A stretch of 28,982 nt of DNA from Folioceros fuciformis (Eukaryota > Anthocerotophyta > Anthocerotopsida > Anthocerotales). Positions 1 through 11,353 of the stretch are shown piece by piece. The number at the start of each line of letters is the position of its first letter. Position 1 is the stretch's first letter. Under the pieces are notes generated by a model that ran no database searches, was not told the DNA's origin, and was given only the letters and a program-made list of their open reading frames with translations. Both the position numbers and the translations under genes were made by a program. The DNA lies in the NCBI GenBank assembly GCA_049999805.1, contig JBNGIO010001106.1:1-28982 (forward strand), in the 5' to 3' direction.

Positions 1-200
1 TCAGCTCACCAGGCCAAGGACACAGCGCTGATGCAACCCAACGTGGACATGTACCGCCTTATTCCTTTCGAATCCCATGGAATGGAACATTATATGGAAA
101 AGAAAGGAAAGGAATGGAATGGAATGGAATTTTTACTGCCTTTTACATTCCCTCAGCTAATAAATTCCCCTCCCTTTGTTTCTCTTTCTCCTTACCAATG

Positions 201-240
201 CAGACAAAGGCAGACAAAGGCAGACAAAGGCAGGCAGGCC
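201..240. repeat. 10-bp tandem repeat, three units
   Basis: The unit CAGACAAAGG occurs three times without a break at 201-230 and decays into CAGG copies up to 240. Confidence 0.9.
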
Positions 241-562
241 CGTCCCCTGGAAGAAGCTGGGACTCCCACTCCTCCCTTTCAAAAATTCATATTACACTGC
301 TGCCCACCTTACTTTACTCTTCTTTCCACCAGCACCATGGCTGGCTGTGGCCAAGGAATCTAGAGAATACTTGGTACGTTAACAAAATATTCCACTCTCC
401 CCCCCTTTCTCTCCAAGCCAAGGCAAACCCAGCTCTGATCACCCTCGCCCCTTTGCAACACTCTCTCTCTACGTGTGTAAGTTGGGCAAGTACTTTTTGT
501 TGCCTCGGTACAGTAGTACTGGTTTGTGTCATGTGCTGTACTATTAGGGCTACCTTCTATGA

Positions 563-629
563 ACACAGCACAACAACACAACAACACAACACAGCACAGC
601 ACAGCACAACACAACACAACACAACACAA
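563..629. repeat. ACAAC/ACAGC pentanucleotide-rich tract
   Basis: About 65 bases made of ACAAC, ACAACA and ACAGC units. It is a low-complexity microsatellite, and the frames that cross it on either strand are artefacts of it. Confidence 0.9.
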
Positions 630-1925
630 GGAGAGAAGGAGCATATATTATTTTACTCCACTTCAACAGCTATGTGGAACATAGGAGGAAGAATATTTAG
701 GGCTGATTCGAACATGTCCTAGAGAATCAAACCTCACTTCAAAAATGTCCTAGAGATCAACTTCAAACCAAACGTCCCAACCCAACCCAACCCAACCCAA
801 CAGAAAGCGCAAGGAATGCAATTCAGTTATTCTTATGGGGTGTATTTTAGTGGCCATGGACAAGGTCTTTTCCTCTCTTTTTTTTCCTTTTTTTTTCTTG
901 GGTGCTTGTCAGCTGGACAAGAGACATGACCCACCTCCCATTTTCCTCTCTTATTGGAATGGAATGGACTGTCTCTCTCTCTCTCACGGCCATAGGGCAT
1001 TGAGCCCAATGAGACAAATTTATTTGAATCTACTTCATCTTTACATACTAATGCATGCAACACATGTTGGAGACACAAATCCATCTTATCCTTAACAAAA
1101 CTGGTAACCTCATGTCTAGTCAACCATCAAAAATTAAACAATAACCAAAAAATAATACCTTTATTAGCTAGCTGCTTGTTGGACATAACAATATTCCAAT
1201 GTGGTGTCGTGTCTGTTTTTTGTCTCTTTTGCAATAGGAATGGTGGTATTACGGGAATTAGTGTTTTGTGTTGACTTTACGTACTCTATCAAGCTTGATA
1301 TTATTATATCATCCCATAAATGCTGGAGTATATTTGTCTCTCTATGTTGTATGTGTTGTTGTTTCTCATGCCCACTACTGTTTTTTCTCTTTCTCTTTCT
1401 CTTTCTCGCACAATTAACTTCGTTAATTCTCTCACTTGTCTCTAGGGCCCTACTGCTCTCTAGTACCCTCACATACTTGCTCTCATGACATAGATAACCC
1501 TCTCTTGCTTACTTGGATCGATCTACAGCCCTAAGTTCAATGACATATGCTAAATGCCTAAAAATTAGATAGAATCTTCAAGATTTTATTCATTTGTATC
1601 CTTGTCAAAAATGGCAGGCAGTGTCAATCCACCTACTGTTCATGGTGGTGAATGCTTATCACATTATTCGAAGCTACTCAAATTTGGGACTTTATCTTCA
1701 AGACTATCAGCTAGCTTGTCCCCACATAGCTCAAGCATCTATGAAAACACTCTCTGAGTAGTTACTGTAATTCTTAACAAAAAAGAAAAGAAAAAAGCAT
1801 CTAATGTATATTACGTATTTATCCTCTATAGATTTTGTTTTTAGAAAAAATATTTGTTTAACTGCTTCTTTGTGAGGACTCTGCAAATATTATTGGATTA
1901 TCACGTGGATATAGGCTTGAAAGAG

Positions 1926-1980
1926 AAGGGTTTAGGGTTAAGAAACCTCTCTCTTAAGGGTTTAGGGTTTAGGGTTTAGA
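1926..1980. repeat. Interstitial telomere-like repeats (TTTAGGG type)
   Basis: Two clusters of the plant telomere heptamer TTTAGGG, one at about 1926-1940 and one of about three tandem units at about 1956-1980, are separated by a short CT-rich spacer. The unit is the common land-plant telomere sequence. The short degenerate form fits interstitial telomeric sequence rather than a chromosome end. Confidence 0.8.
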
Positions 1981-2546
1981 AACCTACATTAGAAACCGCT
2001 CTCTTTCAATGCACCGGGTCAGTAGCTTTTAGTAGGGTTCATGTAGAACTTAAAGTGCATGGCTATAGCTTCCAAGGATAATTTCACCCACATTCATTGG
2101 TAACCTTTTCTCTTGGAGACAGCTATTGGTGTCGTTTGGTTTTGTCTCTAAGACTTCTTGTTTATGTTTTATGCGTTTTGCATGTCTCTTTCTACCTATT
2201 TTTACTTATAATTTAGCCTAGTGGATTAGGACAACTAACTCATTCATGCATACTTTAAGCCCATCTTTAAGAGAAGAAATGTGGGCAAGGGCAACAACTT
2301 ACACCTGCATTCTTCCCTTGTTCAACCCACTTTAACTTGCCTTAGTTCCTACTCATTCCTTCTCAAGAAAAGAAATCTTTTCTCTAAACCTTATAACATG
2401 CACTTGGATAAGATTTTTGCCTAACCTTGGTTTAATGTTTAGCCTACTTTCTTGATCATTACCAACAATTATGAATCCTAGGATCCATACTATACTATAC
2501 TATGCACACCGCAATTAAAAGGGCCTTCTTTACTTAACCTTTAATA

Positions 2547-2595
2547 AGGGTTTTAGGGTTTAGGGTTTTAGGGTCTAGGGTCTAGGGTTTAGGGT
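2547..2595. repeat. Second interstitial telomere-like patch
   Basis: Roughly six TTTAGGG-like units, including variants with an extra T and TCTAGGG variants, lie about 570 bases from the first patch. The heterogeneity suggests an old, decaying insertion or a repair scar. Confidence 0.8.
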
Positions 2596-3940
2596 AGATG
2601 ACTTTATGCACGATAGACAATGTTATGACTCCAATGGTAGGTACACTCTTTCCCTTCCCTGAACCATGATGTATCCATTGGTAGTCTTAAATCAAATGTT
2701 GTTGGGGACTAGCCCTCTTAGGCATAGTCAGCTTTGTATGGATAGCTTCCTCTCTTTCAAGGTAGATGAGTTTATTCCACCCTATTTTACACTAAAGTCA
2801 TTATGGATAGCTAACGAAAATATAGGTGTAGAAAGGCTCTCTCATCTCTGCATAGTTATACAGCCTTTACATTCTCTTATCTAAATAGATGTCAAAGATA
2901 TATATATATATATACCATATGTAGGAACAAAATTATCTTTATTGATTTTCATTTTTTTTAAATAATAATAATTAAATATCATAGTATAAAATTTTGGGGT
3001 AAAAAATAAAAGTATTTAATAAAAATATATTCTAAAAGAGACCCTTTTTATATGTGCCACCTTCATACATTGATGTTTTCCTTTTTTTTCCTTTTTGGTT
3101 TTGGGATTCGTATTTAAAGCTTTTTATTGGTGGTAGTACAAGTAGTTGACTTGGTTAAGCACGTTGAATTTACAAATTGAAACAAGAAAAAAGTGTCAAA
3201 AGAAGTGTGCAACTCAAACATATAAAACTAAAAGAAGCAGAATAAAGATGCTTTGTACCCACAAAAGACAAAAGTATAGCTAACATAGTGTTTGTCAGAG
3301 ATATTTAGTTTTCTACACATGACACTCTGAGCCACGTGATGGCATATAGTCTTTCGATGAGTGGGCTACATGTGGAAAAGATGAAGGAGGATGTCCAGCA
3401 CTGGATTCAACTCGTTTTACATTCACAAGGAAAAAACCCACAACCCACAATCCCTAAATGACGGTTGATTGCCAAGATGTTCCACCTTCTCCATTACTAC
3501 ATAGGATGCTAGCCAAGAGGATATGAGGCACCCATATCACAATCTTGATAAGATGTTTCATGCTTTATGTGAACTGAAACTAAGAAGAACATTAATCTTT
3601 CTGCAAGTAGCTAAAACGGATAGTAGTTTGTTGCATGGATTGCTCGTTGGCAAAATTACATGATGATAAAACTAATCTTAAGACTAACAACACAACTTTA
3701 TTGCCACTAATGCACTCTCTAAGAGGCCTATTGTTGTAATCTTTGTGCGCATTCAAGCACATATGTACTAGCTACAACAAGACATGGAAGCTTAAGATTG
3801 TCTTATCAACTATTATGCCTCTGCTTGCCCATAATGCGCACTATTCGACCCCCAGAGTCCACACAGGCCACCACTTTGCTTGTACTTTCATCTTCCAACT
3901 TCATGCCCTAGTAAACGATCTCTTTCATCAGCTAGCTGCA

Positions 3941-4133
3941 TTTCATTAGCACCAGAAGTAGAGTTGTTTGTTGCTAGCACATCACTTATGGAGTTACAAA
4001 TCACATTTCATTAGCACCAGTAGTAGAGTTGTTTGTTGCTAGCACATCACTTATGGACTCACAAATCACATTTCTTTAGCACCAGTAGTAGAGTTGTTTG
4101 TTGCTAGCACATAACTTATGGACTCATAAATCA
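3941..4133. repeat. 65-bp tandem repeat, three copies
   Basis: Copies begin near 3941, 4006 and 4071, an exact 65-base spacing, and the third copy is slightly shortened. They share the core TAGCACCAG, GTAGAGTTGTTTG and TTGCTAGCACAT. The array ends about 50 bases before the first recognisable kinesin exon, so it probably lies in that gene's first intron or just upstream of it. Confidence 0.9.
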
Positions 4134-4181
4134 CCCTCGATTGCTTCATTGGCTTGCTCTTGTTTATGTGAAATTCATCAG

Positions 4182-7100
4182 GTTGCAGTTAGGTGCCGAC
4201 CTTTAACAGCTAAAGAACGCACCAAAAGCCGTGATATCCTTAGTGTGGTTGATGATAAAGTGAGGTCTTTGTTTTCAAGATTGATAAAGTGGAATAGTCC
4301 CTACTAACTAAAGTGATGCTCACTGATTCATGTCATTAAGGTTTGTGATTAGATCTTGTTGTTGGTTGATGCATACAAGCATGCACCAGGTTGTGGTTGT
4401 ACTTGATCCAGATGTCACAAAGGAATATCTTGATCGTGTTCAAAACAGAAGCAAAGAAAGAAAGTATGCATTTGATGTAGCATTCGGTCCAAATGCAACA
4501 AACTATGTAAGTCTTTTTGTGAGGAATATTTTGATGTACTAATTTTCATATTATGCTAATACACAAGTAAGTTTCTTTCATAATATTGTATTATAAATAT
4601 AATTTTTTTTTTAAAAATAATTACAAGATTTTATTTAAAAAAAATAATAAACATTTCACATACATATTCAATTTTAGGATGTTTACAAAAATACAATTAG
4701 TAATGTGGTTGAAGGGGTGGTACGAGGTCTTAATGCTACAATCTTTGCTTATGGTGCTACTGGAAGGTGAAATTAATTTTAATTTAAAAGTTTTCTTGAA
4801 TTTTATGTAGAATCTCATAATTTAAATCATATCAATTAATATTATTACAGAAATAAATTTAAATTATATATTGTGAAATATAGTGGCAAAACACATACAA
4901 TGGCGGGAACAGCCGATGATCCTGGACTTATGGTCCAAAGCCTTCAAGCAATTTTTGCACTCATATCAAAAAAAGAAAATGAACATGACTTTGAAGTTAC
5001 TTGTTCCTATCTTGAAGTGTATAATGAGGTGCAAAATTTGGAACAATTTGTTGTGTTTTATTCATAATGTGGCTTTGTAATTGTACAATTTTGTTCACGT
5101 ATGTTTGCCTATCGATAGGTGATCTACGATTTGTTGGAAAAATCATCAGCCCATTTGGAGCTGAGAGAAGATCCAGATCAAGGCATTACTGTAGCTGGCT
5201 TGAAGAGAATTCAAGTATGTGCCATTCTTGCATATTTGTTCGCATATGTATGTATGTACATGAATTGTTGATTCATAGTGGTCATCCATATTAGGTTAAC
5301 ACTGCAGAAAAAATTCTTGAGCTTTTAAATCAAGGAAATAATAGACGAAAGACAGAAAGTACGGATGCAAATGCTACATCTTCTCGGTGCTTACTCTTCT
5401 TATCTCTAATCGAGCATTATGTAGCTATAAGACCATCATTCGAAACTAAGGGCAAGTAGGTCATAAAATGTGCTACTAATAAGACCCTATTTGATATCGT
5501 GCTAATAGGTCGCATGCAGTTCTCGAGATTATCGTGAAACGACAACAGAAAAACCAGTATCGATCTCAAGTGCTACGAGGAAAACTAGCATTAGTCGATC
5601 TCGCTGGCAGGTAGATAATCATTAAAATCTTAATATCCTTATTTCTCTATGTGCTTACTGTGTGCTCGGTATAATGTGCAGTGAAAGAGCTTCAGAAACC
5701 AATAACGTCGGACAGAAACTTAGAGATGGTGCAAACATTAATCGCTCACTTCTTGCACTTGCTACTTGCATTAATGTTCTTGGTAAACAACATAAAAAAG
5801 GATTAGCATATGTACCATATCGCAATAGGTATCACTTTATAGTGCCGGAAGATGTCGTTTAAGGAAATTAATGCACCTTGTCAATAGGATTACAAGACAA
5901 ATTGATGTTGATATCTCATGTAACTTTTAATGTGTGTAGCAAATTGACAAGATTGCTTAAGGATGGTTTGAGTGGAAATTCACGAACTGTAATGGTAGCC
6001 ACTGTGTCATCCAGAGATGATCAATATCATCATACAACAAACACTTTGAAGTATGCTGATAGGGCTAAGGAGATTAAAACACATATTCAGGTACGATGAC
6101 ATTTGAGTTAAGGACGTAAGTGATCTTACATTCTTATTACGTTTTGTAAACATGGTTAGTGTTCTGATTTGGCAACATGAATCAACAAAATGTTTGAATT
6201 GTGGCACATGATTTGAGAACCTACATGTGCTTATAAGAAGCAAGAATAGCATAACCTTTTTTCCCCTTTTGTTTACGCAGACTAATATTGGGACAGTAGA
6301 TGCTCACGTTGCAGACTACCAGCGTATGATAGATAATCTCCAGGTATGATGTATTGTTACATAAGATACCAATGTGGGTAGAATGTAAGTTCTTGTGTTT
6401 GCATTATCGTAGTAATTTACGATTATCATAACATAGGGGGAAGTTAGCCAATTACGAAGAGACCTCGCTGATAGGGATACACAACTAAGTGCTCGAACTC
6501 CAGACAATAAGTCCGTAGACGACGAGCTTTCATGGTTGGATGTATTAAGCCACGACATCAATGAAAATGTTGAGGAGAGAATTAATTTACAAAAAGCCTT
6601 GTTTGAACTTGAAGACATGAACTTCCGAAACAAAACTGAATTGCAACAGCTGGATGAATTCATTTCAAAGCAACAAGTAAGGGGTTATGGACTCATGGTT
6701 TGATCATTTCAATGTGAGCCTCATAAGGGCTCAATCTTATTGCAGCAATACCATATTCTTGTGATGTGCTTGAAAAATATTTTCAGAATAATTGCGACAA
6801 AGAAAGAGAAATTTTGCTCGAACGGAGACAAGTTTTAGCTGAAAATATTCGCGAGAATGATGAGGCTGGGACCCACTATCGGCAGGTCCGAACATATTTA
6901 TGAATTTAAACGCATGGTTTGTTGCATTGAAGACATGTAACATGAAATTAGGATGAATAATGTTCAGGACATTGAGAATAATGAAGCTCAGCGGAGAAAT
7001 CTTCAAAAGATGATTGATGAAGTCATTGACAATGATCGGACCAAAGTAACCTTCCTTCGAATTCTTAGTCAATATCGGTTATTGGTAAGTTCATTAAAAA

Positions 7101-8700
7101 TCATTAATACTTTTTTTTATGCAAAATTACATAATTCTACATTATTATAATAGAATGAACATTGAATAGGGAATGACAAATATGGAGCTACAATTTCAAA
7201 TGGCTATTCGTGACCAAATAATACATGATCAAAAAGAAGCCTTAAATAATTTGTGGCTTGTTTTGGAAAACTCTGGTTTAAACCATGAACAACTTTTGGC
7301 TATCGCATCAAAACATGGGATCATCATAGAAGATAACATGACAACGCTAGCATTGCGAAGAAGTGGAAGCCAATGCACACCTCTTAGCATATCATGCACT
7401 ATTCCTAAGCACTCCTCCACTCCTGCAAGGTTCACTAATTTTGTCCAAATTCCTCTTAGTTGCAAATCTTCACGAATTGTGGATTTTAACACGAGAAGAC
7501 TTGAAACCCTGCAAGGGCATGACTTGAATGGATTAGAGAAAGATGAGAATGGAAAGGATTATGGTGCAATGGAAGAGAACGGGAAACATGAGGATAGTAA
7601 TATGATTATATCCAAAAGTTGTGATTGTTCTATAGAGAAACTATGGAAAGGTGATGTTTACTGTGCTAAAACTAAGAACAAGAACTCTAAAGTTCTGAAG
7701 GCTTGGAGAAACACACACCCACATATCATGACTTTGATGCCACAATCATATATTAGTCCTAACAATGGTAATGGGAATAAGGAAGCACCAATAGCACAAC
7801 ACCAAGAAAGGCGACCGAATTCTAGTGAAAGTTGTCAAGACTGGAAGAGTTGGCAAAGCAATCTCACCAATTCTCTGAAAGTAGGAGATGACAATTCTAG
7901 CGAAAGTTGTCATGATTGGAAGTGTTGGCAAAGCAATCTCACCAATTCTCTGAAAGTAGTAGACAATACTTTGCATCTGCATCCAAAAGAATATCCAGAG
8001 TCAAAGTCCCCTGTGAAGGAGAATATGGAAGGAGGGAGTGAGCTCTCACAAAGTGCAATAGATAATGAAGTTCTCCGAAGGGTGAGAAATGTTATTCCAT
8101 CTACTGCCTCCAGATCTTGTGAACTGTACATGTTGATTGATGGTGGAAGAGAGAAAAATTATCATTCATTCTAAGGTAGCTAAGGTTGCTACGCCGTGCC
8201 AGGAATTGTCTCGATTGGACGATGAGCTTGAAGATATGGAGAGGGGAGTAAGCATGGAGACGAATTTATCATGTGGTGACAACAATCCGACGGAGTCTTG
8301 TAGTGAAGACAGCGAGCTCCAAATTCTCACCATGCCACTATTGAGCGAGTGGAAGGAGATGCGTCATCAGAGCTTGATGGAGAGCATGACGAGCTCCTTC
8401 TTCGGAGCCTTCCGGACACGCAACGGTGGCACCACTCCCGTGTCAAGCAACGAAGAGAATCTCAACTTGTACAGCACCAGCAGCAGTAGGATAGACAGCG
8501 TCAGCATGACGAGGATAAACAACAAGACGATGGGATGCAAAAGCACTGGAAGCGATGGTGGAGCATCAAGGGATGGCCCGACCATGGAGTGTTGCGACAG
8601 CAGTAGGGCCAAAGGCAAGGAACGGAGGAAGTCCAAGTTCGGTTTCGCAGCCGCGGCGGGGAGAGCTCGGCAGCTCATGTGGCCGAAGGAGTGGAAATGA
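4182..8700 (+). CDS. Kinesin-8 family motor protein (first exon not found)
   Basis: Microtubule motor; kinesin-8 members walk to plus ends and limit microtubule length. Fifteen exons: 4182-4259, 4390-4506, 4678-4766, 4884-5028, 5119-5214, 5295-5386, 5509-5610, 5682-5828, 5940-6090, 6281-6343, 6437-6676, 6787-6885, 6968-7084, 7170-8081 and 8176-8700. They join in frame to 990 residues. Counting from the first visible residue, strand beta-1 is VAVRCRPL (1-8), the P-loop GATGSGKT (91-98, split by an intron), switch I NATSSRSH (201-208), switch II DLAGSE (236-241), and YRNSKLTRLL is intact. A charged, probably coiled-coil stretch follows to about residue 540, then a Ser/Asn-rich tail. The start Met and about ten residues are missing. 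The frame of exon 14 runs on to a stop at 8174, but the donor AGG|GTGAGA at 8082 and an acceptor at 8175 give a normal 94-base intron leading into the tail exon. The motor looks functional. Family assignment rests on remembered plant kinesin-8 sequence, and subclass 8A or 8B is not decided. Confidence 0.92.
7818..7967 (+). repeat. 75-bp in-frame duplication in the kinesin tail
   Basis: Two adjacent 75-base copies (7818-7892 and 7893-7967) encode two nearly identical 25-residue units. Each starts NSSESC and contains the shared stretch [11 protein letters not shown]. The period is divisible by three, so the frame is kept. Confidence 0.95.
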
Positions 8701-11353
8701 GGCGCCCCGTGCACGCAGCGGCACGTGCAGGGAGACGCAGGCGCAGGTGACGGTAGGAGGTGGAGAACCGACGCCGCGCGGGGAGCGCGAGGCCAGGCAT
8801 TTCGTAGACGGCAGCCTCCGGAGGAGCTGTGAAACTGTGCAGCTCGCCTTCTCCGTCTTTGACTGCCATGGGCATACAAACAGGCACACGATGTGAAGGA
8901 CTGCAGCTGATGAGTGGCCTATGGCACAAGCCTGACCGTCCTGTGGGCCACCCACGCTATCCGAACATGGCCGAGCTTTTCAGCATGTTTGCATGTTCCT
9001 CTCCTTCCCTTTTTCGTCCTAGGGTTTCCTTTTGCTGGCAGGCAATCGCAGACTGATGATCAGAGCCTAGCAAGGAAAGCGTGGTTATGATCCTATTTGA
9101 TGTTCCCTGCGGATCAGACATCACCAGGGCCAAGGCCAGGACCAGAGCGAGGACCAGGGCCAGGGCGAGAGCCAGGGTGAGGGCCAGGGCCAGGACCAGG
9201 ACTTTCTCTTTTCATGGCCGCCGCAGGACGAAACACAAGGAGCAGCTCAAGACAAATCTGGCTGCAGTGCAGTGCGTAGTGCGTTAACTTCCTGCTGGCC
9301 CAGTGCAATGTTCCAGATGATTCATGGACTTGTCATGCCGTGCCTGCAGATGGGACCACAGTTGGGGGTGCAGTACAGCAGAAGCAGGTCACAGGCCCGT
9401 GTTTATGAGAGCTACTAGACAATGAAATCCGTGAGGCCAGGGCCTGCAGGTGATTTTTACATATTCCAGTGTCGGCCTCGGGGGCTGGACAGATCCCTGG
9501 CTGATTTTGCGAATCTGAATCCTGGCTTAAGCAGCAAGTGCAGAGGAGGTCGCCACGTGGCACGGCGTCTCTCTCTCCGGCGCTACCTATGACGACCACT
9601 ATTGTTCTCGGTCTATCGGTGGTGGCTCCTTCAACGAGGAGGAACGGAATCCTGGAAGAAAGAGGAGGATGGGATACAAGCCGATGGCCCCTTGCACCGT
9701 CCAGGGTTTCATTGGTCTCTTCAGGCAACGTTACGGAGGTCAAGCATAGATGCAGCAGCAGCAGGGACTGTATGTGCGTCATCAGGCCGGCCCTGTGGTG
9801 TCCTTGCCCATGCACCATGAATGAGGCCAATGACAATGAATTGATCCACTGCTACAGGTCCCACCTTATCCCTCACGTGTTTGGCCTTTGCTCCTGAGGG
9901 GGATGTGGTTGGCCAGCAGGACTGCAATGACGCCAGACACTATTTAATTTTGCTATGTGGCTTGTGCAGGCCTCGGTGCAACAAACGAAGCATGTACTGC
10001 ACAACACATATGTACATCTACTGTATACTGTATGTATGTGGAGAATGTTGAGGGAGGCTGTGCACCTTGGGCAGGAGAGGTAAAGGTGACGACTGTAACT
10101 GCCTCTGCTTCCGCTTCGGCTACTGCTTCTGCTGTGAAATGTGGATCACCTCATCGCCCAGCACTGATGTGGTGTGAGAGGGCCTTGAATGCCCATGTTA
10201 CTACGACCCAGGCGTGGAGCAGCTCCCAACGGTGTCTCATAGTGGAGACACATGATGGGGTACGTCAACAAGGGCTGCGCAAGGCATGTGATGTGGATGC
10301 GGACAGAGATGAGCTCATATGTGGACGCCGTGCAACAGGAATCAGCTGGCTGGACTGGAGCCAATGAGCATCCAAGCGAGCATGCGAGGGCTGGGATCAC
10401 GCCGGATTTTCCTCCGGCGCTTTTTTGGACAACGCCACAAACATTCCTCGGTCCACCGCCCTCCTGGCATCCATCCTACGACTTCGTGTGGCAAACGTGG
10501 AGGTTCCTGGATGATTTGTCCAAAGTAAGCGGCTAATCGGATCCCGAGAAATTGGCAAGCAGGCCACTTCTCGAAACTGGTAGTATGGTAGGTAGATACG
10601 TACAGCGAGCCAAGGACACAGTGAAGAGTGTCACAAACGGGCCGCGACATGTGAGATGATCTCCAGAACCTTTCAATGTTACCTAGATTCTGCCCTCACG
10701 GCCAGCTCTCTAGCAATTTGTACAGCAGCGAACAAGGTAACAAGAGCCGTTTGTGCGCACTCCCTTTTCCCTCTGAACTCTTTTGTCCTCATGCTACCAA
10801 CAGTGGAAAGCTGGCAGCTACCGACTGGGAGATATCCGAGAAACCCACCTCAGCCCACACCAAAAAAAGGCCGATGGAGACATGGTCGGAGGGGAAGATT
10901 TTTACAAGTCGGTACTGACATTGTGGAATTTTGCTTCCACAGAAGTCGGTGGCCAACTGTTCTCATCAGACAGAAAAACGAGGACAGGAAACGGGTGAAG
11001 GGCATTGGCTTTCCCTCACACTGTAGCCTGACTGCAGGTTGATCGGCTTGCAGCTAGCTGACTGGAATTTTAGTGTGGTTACTGGTACAAAGGTAAATGC
11101 TTCTCAAAAAGAATCGAGGCTTCCATTCACCAGGATGAGCCGTAGCTTGCATAGGAAGGTGGGTTCGATCGCTGCATGCCGTTATGACCCGGACCGCCCC
11201 AGCCAGATGGCATCCCTGGCATCCCTGGCATTGCTGGCCTGCAAGACCCAAAACATTGATCAACTCAGTCAGCCTCTCGGACACATAGGAGAAAAAAAAG
11301 GAGTAACCACGATACGAATCATGGCAGCAAAGCTTGGAGGAGACAGCATTTCT
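8701..11353. other. Intergenic spacer between convergent genes
   Basis: This spacer lies between the stop of the kinesin gene (plus) and the stop of the PADRE gene (minus), so both 3' untranslated regions should be in it. Base composition becomes clearly more GC-rich than to the left. Many open frames exist on both strands, but none has a recognisable domain or a convincing splice pattern, as expected by chance in GC-rich DNA. It contains the hexamer repeat at 9119-9202. Confidence 0.55.
9119..9202. repeat. Degenerate GGCCAG/GACCAG hexamer repeat
   Basis: About fourteen imperfect six-base units of the GGCCAG, GACCAG and GGCGAG type. The plus frame reads as an Arg-Ala/Arg-Thr alternation and the minus frame as Gly-Pro, which are products of the repeat rather than a gene. 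Confidence 0.9.

Larger units (their letters stand above)
1..4181. other. Gene-poor AT-rich region with simple repeats
   Basis: No open reading frame here resembles a known protein, and the frames present are short and of low complexity. The first 60 bases are less repetitive and could be the edge of something to the left, but I cannot assign it. The stretch holds GGAAT-type runs near 107-130, a 10-bp repeat at 201-230, an ACAAC-rich run at 563-629, a CCCAA run at 779-801, a TTTCTC run near 1388-1408, telomere-like patches near 1926-1980 and 2547-2595, a TA run at 2894-2912 and a 65-bp tandem repeat at 3941-4133. The right part should include the missing first exon and first intron of the kinesin gene that follows. 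Confidence 0.6.

Noticed and set aside
9081-9308. Open frames on both strands across the GGCCAG hexamers (Arg-Ala-rich and Gly-Pro-rich products).
   Set aside because: The peptide patterns follow from the six-base repeat on each strand, with no domain or flanking conserved sequence.
11155-11190. A GGTTCGATC stretch resembling a tRNA T-loop.
   Set aside because: No matching acceptor, D or anticodon stem can be folded around it.
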